DNA of 64,000 nt. Source: Candidatus Thiodiazotropha sp. (ex Monitilora ramsayi). Its GTDB lineage: Bacteria; Pseudomonadota; Gammaproteobacteria; Chromatiales; Chromatiaceae. The notes beneath the pieces are model-generated. The model did no database searches, was not told where the DNA came from, and worked only from the letters and a program-made list of their open reading frames with translations. Where the stretch lies: contig JAHXIP010000013.1 of NCBI GenBank assembly GCA_025655575.1, positions 34,238-98,237 on the forward strand, given 5' to 3'. Of this stretch, positions 44,258-53,499 are shown one piece after another (the first letter of the stretch is position 1; every line of letters starts with the position of its first letter). Position numbers and translations under genes: made by a program.

Positions 44258-45679
44258 TTAGGTAAGGGATGCAATAGTTCGCTGACAGATAGCCTTAAAA
44301 TTATTGTACTGATGGGGCGTTATCTTGCTATCGGGTCCATTGTCGGCATAAAACAGGCCGACTGGCTTATTGCGTAGAAACACTGACATTGCGAGAAAAC
44401 CCTTTGGATTGATCAGTGTCGCTAGTTGGGGCGGAATCATGGAGCTGTATTTTTCGAAGTTCCCTGGGGTAAGTGCGATGACCTGAGACTTTTTCATCAG
44501 CAGGCTAAACAGTGTGGGTTGAGTCAAATCGATATCAAAACCTCTCAATGACTGCTCGGTTGGTTCTTCTGCAACAAGCCGTGCCTTAAGCTGAGTTTTA
44601 TCAGCGTTTAACATGGCAAACGTGGCTCTTTGCAATCCAAGCTCCTGAAGCATCTCATCCAATGCCTGGCTGATAGCCTGTTGTAATGGATTGGCCTGCT
44701 TTTTGGGAGTCTTATTTTCAGGTTGGGTTTTGGGAGTGGCCTCTGGTTTTACTGCCTTTTTTTCTACAGTGGCAGGAGTATTTTCACAGGTTTGATCTGC
44801 TGTGCTGGCTTTTGGCTGTTGAGGGTCTCCACTAATTAGGTAGAAAGCTGGCAGCGGTATCGGTAGAACACTGAGTGTACGCGCGGCATCGGCAGAGAGC
44901 CGGTGTACCCAGGTGACTGCGCTATCGATAGGGATATCGATGAATTCAGCTAACAGTTCTACATCGTCGTGGGTCGATGTGCTTTGCCAGCCTCTGCTAC
45001 TCTCCCGGGCTATTGTAGAAGCCAACATGACGGAAAGGGGTCGTGGTTGGAAGCTGTTGGAGAGTCCCTGCGCAGTCTGAATCAGCTCAGGTAAGTGCCA
45101 TTTCTCGCTCAGTTGCAGACTGAGTTCTTCGAAAGTACAGCCCAAGACTGCCATTGCGGCATCATCACGGTCTTCACCTTGTATAATTTTTTTTCTGATC
45201 TCCAGCATCTGTTCGGTTGACTGTGACCAAAGGGCCATTTCGCTGATGTCATGCAACAGCGCGGCGGTATAGAGACTCCCTGTCTCTCTGTCTCCCCGGC
45301 GTGTACCAATGGCATCCGCATAAAATGCCGCGTGCGCTCCCCGGCTGTAGCAGTCAATCAAGCCCCGTCGTGGCGGCCCTTTCAGCTTATCCTCGAGACA
45401 GGGCAGGGTACGTGCGGCTTTCTCGATCAGATCCATTCCGAGAAGTGGTATAGCCAGGGAGATTTTATTGACGGGCTCTTTCGGGGCATTGGGTAACTCA
45501 TTGAGTTTCTGCAGGATATAAAGGCTGAACCCCGGGTCTCGTGAGATGCTTTCGGAGAGGCGTCCATGATTGACACTCGATTTGTTGAGTAGATCACGGA
45601 CCTGGGTCAATGTACGTTGCAGGACGGGTAGCGGTTCCCCCGACAGTCGGCGTACCCATTCATGTGCGGCCTGAGTCAT
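44258..45679 (-). CDS. HDOD-domain signalling protein with C-terminal GAF-like region
   Basis: A 473-residue cytoplasmic protein. Residues ~15-215 form an HDOD domain (RLSESISRDPGFSLYILQKLNE, LYTAALLHDISEMALW), a metal-less HD relative used in bacterial signalling. A low-complexity Lys/Pro/Thr-rich linker follows (~290-335, KPEATPKTQPENKTPKKQ). The last ~135 residues look like a GAF-type domain (SQALDEMLQELGLQRATFAMLN ... NKPVGLFYADNGP). The start is ATG 45679; the track to 45697 would need TTG. It may read a small-molecule signal and act on a partner, but the output is unknown. Confidence 0.85.
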   Translation of the reverse strand: MTQAAHEWVRRLSGEPLPVLQRTLTQVRDLLNKSSVNHGRLSESISRDPGFSLYILQKLNELPNAPKEPVNKISLAIPLLGMDLIEKAARTLPCLEDKLKGPPRRGLIDCYSRGAHAAFYADAIGTRRGDRETGSLYTAALLHDISEMALWSQSTEQMLEIRKKIIQGEDRDDAAMAVLGCTFEELSLQLSEKWHLPELIQTAQGLSNSFQPRPLSVMLASTIARESSRGWQSTSTHDDVELLAEFIDIPIDSAVTWVHRLSADAARTLSVLPIPLPAFYLISGDPQQPKASTADQTCENTPATVEKKAVKPEATPKTQPENKTPKKQANPLQQAISQALDEMLQELGLQRATFAMLNADKTQLKARLVAEEPTEQSLRGFDIDLTQPTLFSLLMKKSQVIALTPGNFEKYSSMIPPQLATLINPKGFLAMSVFLRNKPVGLFYADNGPDSKITPHQYNNFKAICQRTIASLT

Positions 45680-45893
45680 TTTATTTATGTATAGCAAGGC
45701 TCAACGGTTGTCTCACAATCTGAATCGGCAGACAGAGGCCTTTCTTTATTACCGGCTTCAGTGGAAAAGACACTGCGCGCCCTCCTTGTCAGGGGTGTCA
45801 TTTATCAGCCAAACAGCAGCAGGAGTGGTTTCTGACTGAATGGCTGGGTGGTAACATAGCCCGTTTAAACAGAGAGACTTTGAGAGGATCTGT

Positions 45894-46640
45894 ATGGCTG
45901 GACACAGTAAGTGGGCCAATATCAAGCACAAGAAGGCCGCGAACGACAAAAAACGGGGCAAGATCTGGACTAAGCTCATCCGTGAAATTACCGTGGCCGC
46001 CCGTATTGGCGGCGGCGAGATAGACGCCAATCCCCGCTTACGCCTGGCTGTCGACAAGGGGCTTAGCGCCAATATGCCGAAGGATACCATTGAGCGTGCC
46101 GTCAAGCGGGGTGCCGGTGGTGCAGAAGGCGAGAACTACGATGAGATCCGCTATGAAGGGTATGGTCCGGGTGGCACAGCGGTGATGGTCGATTGCATGA
46201 CCGACAACCGCAATCGCACCGCATCGGAGGTCCGCCATGCTTTCAGTAAGCTGGGGGGCAATCTCGGTACGGATGGTTCTGTTGCCTATCTCTTTACCAA
46301 GCAGGGTGTATTGAGCTACGCCAGTGGCGTCGATGAAGATGCAGTGATGGAGGCAGCCATTGAAGCAGGGGCTGAGGATGTGGTCACCAATGACGACAGT
46401 TCGGTAGATATCATCACCGCGCCCGAGGTCTTTTCTGCCGTCAAGGATGCCCTGATTGGCGCCGGTTTTCAGCCGGACAATGATGAAATCACCTATAACG
46501 CCTCAACCAATGCGGTACTGGATGAGTCCGATGCGGACAAACTCCTGCGTATGGTCGAGATGCTTGAGGATCTGGACGACGTTCAGGATGTTTACACCAA
46601 TGCCGAGATCTCTGACGAGATCCTGGATGCTGTGGGCTGA
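45894..46640 (+). CDS. yebC: YebC/PmpR-family regulatory protein
   Basis: A 248-residue protein beginning [23 protein letters not shown], the unmistakable YebC start, with the [18 protein letters not shown] motif ([16 protein letters not shown]) and YEGYGPGG. YebC-type proteins have been described as transcription regulators and as translation factors that relieve ribosome stalling at proline runs. The stop is directly followed by the ruvC ATG, the usual gammaproteobacterial order yebC-ruvC-ruvA-ruvB. Confidence 0.96.
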   Translation: MAGHSKWANIKHKKAANDKKRGKIWTKLIREITVAARIGGGEIDANPRLRLAVDKGLSANMPKDTIERAVKRGAGGAEGENYDEIRYEGYGPGGTAVMVDCMTDNRNRTASEVRHAFSKLGGNLGTDGSVAYLFTKQGVLSYASGVDEDAVMEAAIEAGAEDVVTNDDSSVDIITAPEVFSAVKDALIGAGFQPDNDEITYNASTNAVLDESDADKLLRMVEMLEDLDDVQDVYTNAEISDEILDAVG

Positions 46641-47153
46641 ATGCTGCGCATCCTCGGTATTGACCCCGGCTCACGGATCACCGGCTTCGGCCTGATCGAT
46701 TCGGACGGTATGAAATCTTCTCATATTGCGCATGGTATTATACGACTCCAGGGTGAGGCGTTACCACCGAGACTGGGTGAGATTTTTGCCCAGGTCAGTG
46801 CACTGATCGACCAACATCGACCTGAAGTAATGGCCATCGAACAGGTATTTGTGGCGAAAAATCCTTCATCCGCACTCAAACTGGGTCAGGCCAGAGGTGC
46901 CGCGATCTGTGCAGCAATGCAGCATGGACTTGACGTGTCAGAGTACACCCCAACCCGTATCAAGCAGTCCGTTGTGGGGACCGGCCGAGCCGACAAGGCC
47001 CAGGTACAGCATATGGTGAGGATGATCCTGGGGCTTTCCGAGAACCCACAGGCAGATGCTGCCGACGCGCTGGCAGTGGCCCTGAGCCATGCCCATAGTC
47101 ATACACTGCTGTCCAAGTACTCATCCGGTGTGGCTGGAGGAAAACAGGCATGA
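46641..47153 (+). CDS. ruvC: Crossover junction endodeoxyribonuclease RuvC
   Basis: A 170-residue Holliday-junction resolvase. Acidic catalytic residues are visible in LGIDPGSRITGFG (Asp near residue 7), MAIEQVFVAKNPSSALKLGQARG (Glu near 68) and ADAADALAVALSHAH (Asp pair near 140). The start touches the yebC stop and the end overlaps ruvA (ATGA). Confidence 0.97.
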   Translation: MLRILGIDPGSRITGFGLIDSDGMKSSHIAHGIIRLQGEALPPRLGEIFAQVSALIDQHRPEVMAIEQVFVAKNPSSALKLGQARGAAICAAMQHGLDVSEYTPTRIKQSVVGTGRADKAQVQHMVRMILGLSENPQADAADALAVALSHAHSHTLLSKYSSGVAGGKQA

Positions 47154-47764
47154 TCGGTCGCCTGAGAGGTGAAGTGGCACAGAAGCAGGCCCCCCATCTC
47201 CTGTTGGATGTCAATGGTGTCGGCTATGAACTGGAAGCACCGCTCTCCACTTTTTTTAACCTGCCCGAAACCGGTCAATCGGTGATGCTCTACACGCATC
47301 TGGCGATTCGCGATGATGCCCACGTTCTTTATGCCTTCGCCACTGAATCGGAGCGAGCCCTGTTCCGCAGTCTCCTCAAAGTCAGTGGTGTCGGGGCAAA
47401 GATGGCCCTGGCGATCCTTTCGGGCATGAGTGCAGAGGAGTTCTCCCGTTGCGTGGAGAGCGAGGATGTGGGTTCGTTAGTCCGTCTGCCGGGTATCGGT
47501 CGTAAGACGGCAGAGCGCCTGATTGTGGAGATGCGGGATCGGCTGGCCAAGTTGAATGATCTTTCCGGTGCCATCACGCCGTCTGCTACGGCACAGGCAG
47601 GACGTCCGCAAACATCCCGCTCGGATGCGGTAGCCGCTTTAGTGGCGTTGGGATACAAACCACAGGATGCCGGTCGTATGGTGAAGGCGGTGGCAGCGGA
47701 TGAGATGGACAGTGAGGCACTAATACGGGCCGCGCTGCAAAGTACGGTAAAGGGCAAATCGTGA
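47150..47764 (+). CDS. ruvA: Holliday junction branch migration protein RuvA
   Basis: A 204-residue DNA-binding subunit that targets RuvB to four-way junctions. It begins MIGRLRGEVAQKQAPHLLLDVNGVGYE, has the double helix-hairpin-helix (LLKVSGVGAKMALAIL, LVRLPGIGRKTAERLIVEM), an acidic-pin region, and a C-terminal three-helix domain for RuvB binding (AVAALVALGYKPQDAGRMVKAV). It overlaps ruvC by 4 bases. Confidence 0.97.
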   Translation: MIGRLRGEVAQKQAPHLLLDVNGVGYELEAPLSTFFNLPETGQSVMLYTHLAIRDDAHVLYAFATESERALFRSLLKVSGVGAKMALAILSGMSAEEFSRCVESEDVGSLVRLPGIGRKTAERLIVEMRDRLAKLNDLSGAITPSATAQAGRPQTSRSDAVAALVALGYKPQDAGRMVKAVAADEMDSEALIRAALQSTVKGKS

Positions 47765-47780
47765 AACCTGAAGGTTGTCA

Positions 47781-48827
47781 GTGATAGAAGAACCCAGATT
47801 GATCAACGGCGAGGCTACCGGCGAGGATGATGCCGTGGATAGGGCGATTCGCCCGAAACGGCTTCAGGACTATGTGGGTCAGCCAGCAGTCAGTGAACAG
47901 ATGGAGATTTTCATCCCTGCAGCCCGTGGGCGTGGGGAGTCGCTGGATCATGTGCTGATTTTTGGTCCCCCAGGGCTCGGTAAGACCACCCTGGCCCATA
48001 TCATTGCCAATGAGATGGAGGTCAACCTGCGTCAGACCTCAGGCCCGGTGTTGGAAAAACCGGGAGACCTGGCTGCGCTGCTGACCAACCTGGAGCCCCA
48101 TGACGTGCTCTTTGTCGACGAGATCCATCGTCTGAGCCCGGTGGTTGAGGAGGTACTCTATCCGGCCATGGAGGATTTCCAGCTCGACATCATGATCGGC
48201 GAGGGACCGGCAGCCCGTTCCATCAAGCTCGATCTTCCGCCCTTTACGCTGGTTGGTGCGACCACACGTGCGGGGCTTTTGACATCACCGCTGCGTGACC
48301 GCTTTGGTATCGTGCAGCGTCTCGAGTTTTATAACAGCCGCGATCTTGCACACATTATCAGCCGTTCGGCGGGGATCTTGAATATCACGATAGATGAAGC
48401 AGGATCTGCTGAGATAGCTAGACGTTCCCGGGGTACACCGCGTATTGCCAACCGCCTCTTGAGGCGGGTGCGTGACTATGCGCAGGTAAAGGGGGATGGC
48501 CACATCTCAGCTGCAGCTGCAGATGCCGCACTGGGCATGCTAAAAGTGGATGCCAACGGATTCGATGGCATGGACAGAAGGCTGCTGTTGGCAGTCATCG
48601 AAAAGTTCGATGGCGGACCGGTCGGGGTAGACAATCTGGCGGCGGCCATCGGTGAGGAGCGTGGGACCATCGAGGATGTATTGGAGCCCTATCTGATTCA
48701 GCAGGGGTTTATGATGCGCACACCCAGAGGGAGGGTCGCCACCAAAACGGCCTACCTCCATTTCGGTCTCTCACCCAAGGAGGGAGAGGTTGTACCGTCT
48801 GATGATGATCTCTTTCGTGAAATATGA
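47781..48827 (+). CDS. ruvB: Holliday junction branch migration ATPase RuvB
   Basis: A 348-residue AAA+ motor. Walker A is [18 protein letters not shown], Walker [13 protein letters not shown], sensor 1 [18 protein letters not shown], and the winged-helix C-terminus contains [29 protein letters not shown] prefer the GTG at 47781 ([10 protein letters not shown], like other RuvB starts, AAGG six bases upstream) to the TTG two codons earlier. Confidence 0.96.
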   Translation: MIEEPRLINGEATGEDDAVDRAIRPKRLQDYVGQPAVSEQMEIFIPAARGRGESLDHVLIFGPPGLGKTTLAHIIANEMEVNLRQTSGPVLEKPGDLAALLTNLEPHDVLFVDEIHRLSPVVEEVLYPAMEDFQLDIMIGEGPAARSIKLDLPPFTLVGATTRAGLLTSPLRDRFGIVQRLEFYNSRDLAHIISRSAGILNITIDEAGSAEIARRSRGTPRIANRLLRRVRDYAQVKGDGHISAAAADAALGMLKVDANGFDGMDRRLLLAVIEKFDGGPVGVDNLAAAIGEERGTIEDVLEPYLIQQGFMMRTPRGRVATKTAYLHFGLSPKEGEVVPSDDDLFREI

Positions 48828-48881
48828 CACATAAACTACTGTCCGCATGGGGAACTTGGTAAATTAAACTGACTCATACTA

Positions 48882-49173
48882 GGGCCTGTTAACACTAATT
48901 TGATTGCCACTGTTGCGCCTGAAAAAGCGCCAATCAAGGCACGAGGAACGTAGTTTGGTTGTTCCAAATGAGCGACGAGTAACGCAGAGTGGCGCTTTTT
49001 CAGGCGCACCCCAAGGGCACTTCCTTCGGGGCGCAACCCGGAGGGCCAAGGCCATTTTTTCGCCCAGCGGCGTTATCAGTCGCTTATGTAGACCGGCTAC
49101 ACGGCACGCCTTCTGCCTTGCTGGACAAAAAAATGGTCTTGGCAGTGACGATAAAGTTAGTGTTAACAGGCCC
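48882..49173. mobile_element. MITE-like non-autonomous element with TA flanks
   Basis: A 292-bp segment bounded by terminal inverted repeats of about 31 bp (first 17 bp identical, GGGCCTGTTAACACTAA; about 27 of 31 overall). A TA dinucleotide lies directly outside both ends (48880-48881 and 49174-49175), the expected target duplication of IS630/Tc1-mariner transposases. Inside, two further inverted pairs are present: a perfect 17-bp pair at 48915-48931 and 48991-49007, and a 16-bp near-perfect pair at 49045-49060 and 49127-49143. There is no transposase gene; short open frames in it are unsupported. It separates ruvB from ybgC. Confidence 0.75.
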
Positions 49174-49214
49174 TATGGGAACTTCATTCGCAATCTAACG
49201 GTCTGGCATGGGGA

Positions 49215-49637
49215 ATGAATAGCAGCAGCAACCAATTTGTCTGGCCGGTGAGGGTCTATTACGAAGACACCGATTCCGGTGGCGTGGTCTATTACGCCAA
49301 CTACCTCAAATTCATGGAACGGGCGAGAACCGAATGGTTGCGCAGTATGGGCTATGAGCAGGATCAACTCCTGGCGCAGGACGGGATCATCTTCGCAGTT
49401 CGTTCTATTGAGGTGGGTTACCATCAGCCGGCCCGTTTCAACGATGCGCTGGAGGTCAGCGCATCTCTGTCGGGCAAAGGCCGCGCCAGTCTCACTTTTC
49501 AACAGGAGGTCAGACGCCCGGCCGATTCACAGCTGCTGTGCAGCGGTGAAATTAAGATTGCCTGCGTGGATATGAAACGTATGCGCCCCACACCTATTCC
49601 AACCGGACTACTATTGGAGATCCCGGATGTCGACTGA
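49215..49637 (+). CDS. ybgC: Tol-Pal system acyl-CoA thioesterase YbgC
   Basis: A 140-residue hot-dog-fold thioesterase. The catalytic motif is YYEDTDSGGVVYYANYLKFMERARTEWLR near residue 15, with the conserved Asp. YbgC associates with phospholipid-synthesis enzymes and is the usual first gene of the tol-pal operon. The stop lies inside tolQ (11-base overlap). Its upstream region is taken up by the MITE-like element, so the promoter may lie within or before that element. Confidence 0.95.
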   Translation: MNSSSNQFVWPVRVYYEDTDSGGVVYYANYLKFMERARTEWLRSMGYEQDQLLAQDGIIFAVRSIEVGYHQPARFNDALEVSASLSGKGRASLTFQQEVRRPADSQLLCSGEIKIACVDMKRMRPTPIPTGLLLEIPDVD

Positions 49638-50301
49638 CCTCTCCATCACACACCTTATTCTGAATGCCAGCATCGTCGTACAGCTTGTGATTGGGCTGTT
49701 GGTCTTTGCGTCTGTCATGTCATGGAGCATGATCTTCGACCGCAGGCGAGTGTTGCGGCAGGCGGGCCGTGCCGCCGACGATTTCGAAAACCGCTTTTGG
49801 TCCGGTGGTGATTTGGCCGAACTCTATCGGCAGCTTGAGCGTGACGGTGATGATGAGTCAGGCATGGCGGCTATCTTCCGCGCCGGTTTCCGCGAATTCG
49901 CCCGGCTTCGTACCAAAGGTCATAACGACCCGATGGCACTGGTTCAGGGGGCACAGAGATCCATGCGGGTCTCTCTCAATCGTGAAGTGGACCGCTTGGA
50001 GAATCATCTCTCGACACTGGCAACCGTCGGTTCCACCAGCCCCTATGTCGGACTTTTCGGCACCGTCTGGGGCATCATGAATTCGTTTACCGCGTTGGGG
50101 AATGTCAAACAGGCAACCCTGGGACTGGTGGCGCCGGGTATCGCCGAGGCGTTGATAGCCACGGCAATCGGTCTGTTTGCCGCGATTCCGGCAGTGGTCG
50201 CCTACAATCGCTATTCCAACAAAGTCGAGCGCTTGAATAACCGCTATGACGACTTCGTTGAAGAGTTCGCCACCATCCTGCAGCGGCAGGCGGGTAACTG
50301 A
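49627..50301 (+). CDS. tolQ: Tol-Pal system proton channel subunit TolQ
   Basis: A 224-residue inner-membrane protein with three helices (about residues 17-37, 130-152 and 165-190) of the MotA/TolQ/ExbB family. Conserved stretches are TVGSTSPYVGLFGTVWGIMNSF and APGIAEALIATAIGLFAAIPAVVAYN. Together with TolR it uses the proton gradient to energise TolA during outer-membrane constriction at division. It overlaps ybgC. Confidence 0.97.
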   Translation: MSTDLSITHLILNASIVVQLVIGLLVFASVMSWSMIFDRRRVLRQAGRAADDFENRFWSGGDLAELYRQLERDGDDESGMAAIFRAGFREFARLRTKGHNDPMALVQGAQRSMRVSLNREVDRLENHLSTLATVGSTSPYVGLFGTVWGIMNSFTALGNVKQATLGLVAPGIAEALIATAIGLFAAIPAVVAYNRYSNKVERLNNRYDDFVEEFATILQRQAGN

Positions 50302-50314
50302 GCGGGTTTCGCTG

Positions 50315-50740
50315 ATGAGTCGCCAGAAGAACCGTCGCAGGCCGATGTCAGAGATCAATGTTGTACCTTACATTGATGTGATGCTGGTGCTGTTGGTGAT
50401 CTTTATGATCACAGCGCCACTACTGACCCAGGGGGTCAGCGTGGAACTGCCGCAGGCTGATGCGGAGCCGATCTCCCAGGAAGCGGATGAACCGCTGGTC
50501 GTCACTGTGGATCGGGCGGGCGATATGTATATCGATGTGGGCGAGGGTAAAGACAGCCCTGTGTCGCCAGACGATCTGGTCAGCCGTGTGCAGGCTGTGC
50601 TCAAGTATAAACCTAAGACCCCTATTATGGTCAGGGGGGATGCGGGTGTGGCCTATGGCCGGGTGGTCGAGGCGATGGTGCTGTTACAGGCCGGCGGAGC
50701 GCCCAGTGTCGGACTGATTACAGAGTCACCGGAGTCTTAG
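50315..50740 (+). CDS. tolR: Tol-Pal system subunit TolR
   Basis: A 141-residue protein with one N-terminal helix carrying the proton-path Asp in NVVPYIDVMLVLLVIFMITAPLL, followed by a periplasmic domain with the ExbD/TolR pattern (KTPIMVRGDAGVAYGRVVEAMVLLQAGG). I start it at ATG 50315, 13 bases after the tolQ stop; the open frame upstream is tolQ sequence. Confidence 0.97.
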   Translation: MSRQKNRRRPMSEINVVPYIDVMLVLLVIFMITAPLLTQGVSVELPQADAEPISQEADEPLVVTVDRAGDMYIDVGEGKDSPVSPDDLVSRVQAVLKYKPKTPIMVRGDAGVAYGRVVEAMVLLQAGGAPSVGLITESPES

Positions 50741-50742
50741 TC

Positions 50743-51606
50743 GTGTTGGCAATGTTGAAGCGCAGTCCAGTTGCAGTTTTTTTGGCAGTTGCCCTGCATC
50801 TCCTGATTGTATTCTTTCTGATCTTCGGCATGGAGTGGGAACTGTTTCCTCAACAGGAAAATCCGCAGGTCGAAGTGGTACAGGCTCATGCTGTAGATAT
50901 GAAAAAGCTACGCCAAGTGGAGGCCGAAGAGAAAGCCAGGGCGCGTGAGAAGAAAGAGCAGCAGGCGAAAAAGCAGAAACAGGCAGAAGAGAAAAAGCGG
51001 CTGGCGGCGCTGGAGAAAAAACGAAAGGCAGATGCTGAGGCCAAACGGAAGGCTGTTGCCAAGCAGAAAGCTGAGGCGGAAGCCAAGCGCAAGGCTGAGG
51101 TAAAACGTAAAGCTGAAGCCAAACGGAAAGCCGAGGAAAAACGCAAGGCTGATGCGATAGCGAAAAAGAAGGCAGAAGAGAAACGGAAAGCTGAGGCGGA
51201 AGCTAAGCGTAAAGCTGAAGCCAAAAGACAAGCGGAACTGGCAGCAAAGCGGGAAGCGGCCGCACGTGCTGAGCGAGAGCGAGCGTTGCAGGATCAGCTC
51301 GCGGCAGAACAGAATGCACGAGAGACTGATCGCTACGTGGCGGTCATCAAGCAGCAGATCAACCGAAACTGGCGGCGTACGGGCCTGCCTGGGGAAGATC
51401 AGCTTACCTGCAGGCTGCGGGTGCGCCTAATCCCTGGTGGCGAGGTGATACCAGGAGGGGTGAGCATCGTTAAAAGCAGCGGTAACGCGGCTTTCGATAA
51501 CAAGGTGGAGCAGGCCATCTACAAGGCATCGCCACTGCCGGTTCCAAGCGGTCCCCTGTTTGAATCCTTCAGGAATCTAACGATAGACTTCAAACCTAGC
51601 AAATGA
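50743..51606 (+). CDS. tolA: Tol-Pal system protein TolA
   Basis: A 287-residue protein. One membrane helix (about residues 8-30) precedes a long Lys/Ala/Glu-rich coiled-coil arm (residues ~45-190, many KRKAEAK-type repeats) and a C-terminal domain (~200-287; INRNWRRTGLPGEDQLTCRLRVRLIPGGEV) that binds TolB and Pal. The repeat-like DNA at about 50930-51260 is this coiled coil, not a satellite. GTG 50743 or ATG 50752 may be the start; TolR ends two bases earlier. Confidence 0.95.
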   Translation: MLAMLKRSPVAVFLAVALHLLIVFFLIFGMEWELFPQQENPQVEVVQAHAVDMKKLRQVEAEEKARAREKKEQQAKKQKQAEEKKRLAALEKKRKADAEAKRKAVAKQKAEAEAKRKAEVKRKAEAKRKAEEKRKADAIAKKKAEEKRKAEAEAKRKAEAKRQAELAAKREAAARAERERALQDQLAAEQNARETDRYVAVIKQQINRNWRRTGLPGEDQLTCRLRVRLIPGGEVIPGGVSIVKSSGNAAFDNKVEQAIYKASPLPVPSGPLFESFRNLTIDFKPSK

Positions 51607-51621
51607 CGGATTGTTAAAGTA

Positions 51622-52914
51622 ATGAAAAAGATCTCCATCGTGCTCTTTCTCTCTCTGGCTTGGCTGCATACTGCACTGGCCGACCTGACCATCGAGATAA
51701 CCGAAGGTGTGGAGGGTGCGCTGCCCATCGCCGTTGTGCCCTTCAGCTGGCAGGGTCCAGGCCAGCCACCGGTGGATGTGTCTGACGTGATCAATGCCGA
51801 TCTGCAACGCAGTGGCCGTTTCAAGACCATCCCTCAAGTCGATATGCTGGCCCGACCGACAGCGGCTGAGGAGATCGAATTTAAAGACTGGCGGGCGCTG
51901 GATGTTGAGAACCTGGTCGTTGGGCAGGTGAGACCGCAAGGTACGGGTGGATATGAGATCCGTTTCCAGCTCTTCGATGTCTATAAAGGTGAACAGCTGA
52001 CCGGTTATACCATCCCGACCACCGCACCGAATCTTCGTGCGACGGCTCATCGCATCGCCGATCTCATCTATGAAAAACTGCTGGGTATTCCCGGTGCTTT
52101 CGCTACACGGGTCGCGTATATCACCTCGGTCAGGCAGGGCGATGGTCAGGAGCGGATCGATCTCAATATTGCCGACGCCGACGGCTACAACCCTGAGACA
52201 ATCGTCAGTTCCACCGAACCCCTGATGTCGCCTGCCTGGTCTCCAGATGGCCGCAAGCTGGCCTATGTTTCGTTCGAGGAGGGCAGGTCTGCCATCTATG
52301 TGCAGGAGGTTTATACGGGAAAGCGCCAGAAGGTCACAGCCTATAAGGGCATCAATGGTGCACCTGCCTGGTCGCCTGATGGCCGCAAGCTGGCGATGGC
52401 ACTCTCTAAAGATGGTAATCCCGATATCTTCGTTTACGATCTGGCGACCCGCAAACTGAAATCGGTCGCTCGACACTACGCCATCGATACCGAACCGGCC
52501 TGGTCACCTGACGGTCGTTCTCTGGTCTTCACCTCGGACAGAGGGGGCAAGCCGCAGATCTATCGTGTGCCGTCTTATGGCGGGCAGGCAAAGCGAGTTA
52601 CCTTTCAAAATAGCTACAATGCGCGAGCCTCTTTTTCGCCGGATGGGAAGTTACTCGCGCTGGTGACGTTAGAAGACGGCAGCTATCGGATTGCGGTACA
52701 GGATCTGGATTCAGGCATCATGCAGGTGCTGAGCCAAGGCAGTCTGGACGAGTCTCCGAGTTTTGCACCGAACGGCAGCATGATTATATACGCTTCAAAG
52801 GCAGGCTATCGCGGCGTGCTGGCGGCGGTTTCAGTCGATGGACGGGTTCGGCAGCGGTTGGCGCTGCAAGAGGGTGATGTACGAGAACCCGTCTGGTCCC
52901 CATTCAAGAAATAG
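51622..52914 (+). CDS. tolB: Tol-Pal system periplasmic beta-propeller TolB
   Basis: A 430-residue periplasmic protein with a signal peptide (ISIVLFLSLAWLHTALA). Residues ~22-160 form the N-terminal domain that contacts TolA, and ~175-425 form a six-bladed propeller with repeated W-SPDG-R/K-LA-type motifs (AWSPDGRKLAYVSF, AWSPDGRKLAMALS, AWSPDGRSLVFTSD). It sits 15 bases after tolA. Confidence 0.97.
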   Translation: MKKISIVLFLSLAWLHTALADLTIEITEGVEGALPIAVVPFSWQGPGQPPVDVSDVINADLQRSGRFKTIPQVDMLARPTAAEEIEFKDWRALDVENLVVGQVRPQGTGGYEIRFQLFDVYKGEQLTGYTIPTTAPNLRATAHRIADLIYEKLLGIPGAFATRVAYITSVRQGDGQERIDLNIADADGYNPETIVSSTEPLMSPAWSPDGRKLAYVSFEEGRSAIYVQEVYTGKRQKVTAYKGINGAPAWSPDGRKLAMALSKDGNPDIFVYDLATRKLKSVARHYAIDTEPAWSPDGRSLVFTSDRGGKPQIYRVPSYGGQAKRVTFQNSYNARASFSPDGKLLALVTLEDGSYRIAVQDLDSGIMQVLSQGSLDESPSFAPNGSMIIYASKAGYRGVLAAVSVDGRVRQRLALQEGDVREPVWSPFKK

Positions 52915-52943
52915 TTGTTCAACTGGTGAAGGAGATACGTCCC

Positions 52944-53486
52944 ATGAACAAATTACTGACCCTCTGGGTCTCTCTCATGTTTTCCGTTATTTTACTGGCG
53001 GGTTGCTCATCGACGCCAAGTGGTGATCGCCAGGCAGGTGCTGAGGTCTCTGAACAATCGACGGGTGGCGATGGTGGTGATGGTAGCGGCGCCTCCACAT
53101 CTGCAGCCAGCGAAGGGGGTGTCTGGCAGGGTGATCCGCTGGAGAATCCAAATAGCTTGTTGGCCACGCGTGTCATCTATTTCGATTATGATCAGAGCAC
53201 GGTACGTGCCGACTATCTTGATGCCATCAGTGCGCATGCCGACTACCTGGCAGCCAATCCTCAGATGGTCGTACGCCTGGAAGGGCACGCGGATGAGCGA
53301 GGCAGTCGAGAGTACAACCTGGGATTGGGTGAGCATCGTGCCAACTCTGTACGCAGTTTGATGATGGCGCAGGGTGTTGCAGACAATCAGTTGGTGGTTG
53401 TCAGCTATGGCGAAGAGCGTGCTGCCGCCTACGAGCATAATGACGAGGCCTGGGCACTGAACCGCAGGGTTGAACTGGTCTATTGA
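52944..53486 (+). CDS. pal: Peptidoglycan-associated lipoprotein Pal
   Basis: A 180-residue outer-membrane lipoprotein. The lipobox LLAGC places the lipidated Cys at residue 21. A low-complexity Gly/Ser/Asp linker follows (about 22-60), then the OmpA-like peptidoglycan-binding domain (VRLEGHADERGSREYNLGLGEHRANSV). ATG 52944 with GGAG upstream gives a proper signal peptide; the six-codon longer frame does not. It anchors the outer membrane to the wall as part of Tol-Pal. Confidence 0.96.
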   Translation: MNKLLTLWVSLMFSVILLAGCSSTPSGDRQAGAEVSEQSTGGDGGDGSGASTSAASEGGVWQGDPLENPNSLLATRVIYFDYDQSTVRADYLDAISAHADYLAANPQMVVRLEGHADERGSREYNLGLGEHRANSVRSLMMAQGVADNQLVVVSYGEERAAAYEHNDEAWALNRRVELVY

Positions 53487-53499
53487 TCGGGAGTTGATA

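Noticed and set aside
48904..49218. Open frames of 66-104 codons inside the MITE-like element
   Set aside because: They fall across inverted repeats, lack domains, and no transposase motif is present.
50930..51260. Apparent tandem DNA repeat rich in AAGC/GAAG words
   Set aside because: It encodes the Lys/Ala/Glu coiled coil of TolA and is explained by the protein.
51577..52476. A 299-codon open frame opposite tolB on the minus strand
   Set aside because: It lies wholly antisense to a certain gene, has no recognisable domain and arises from codon bias of tolB.
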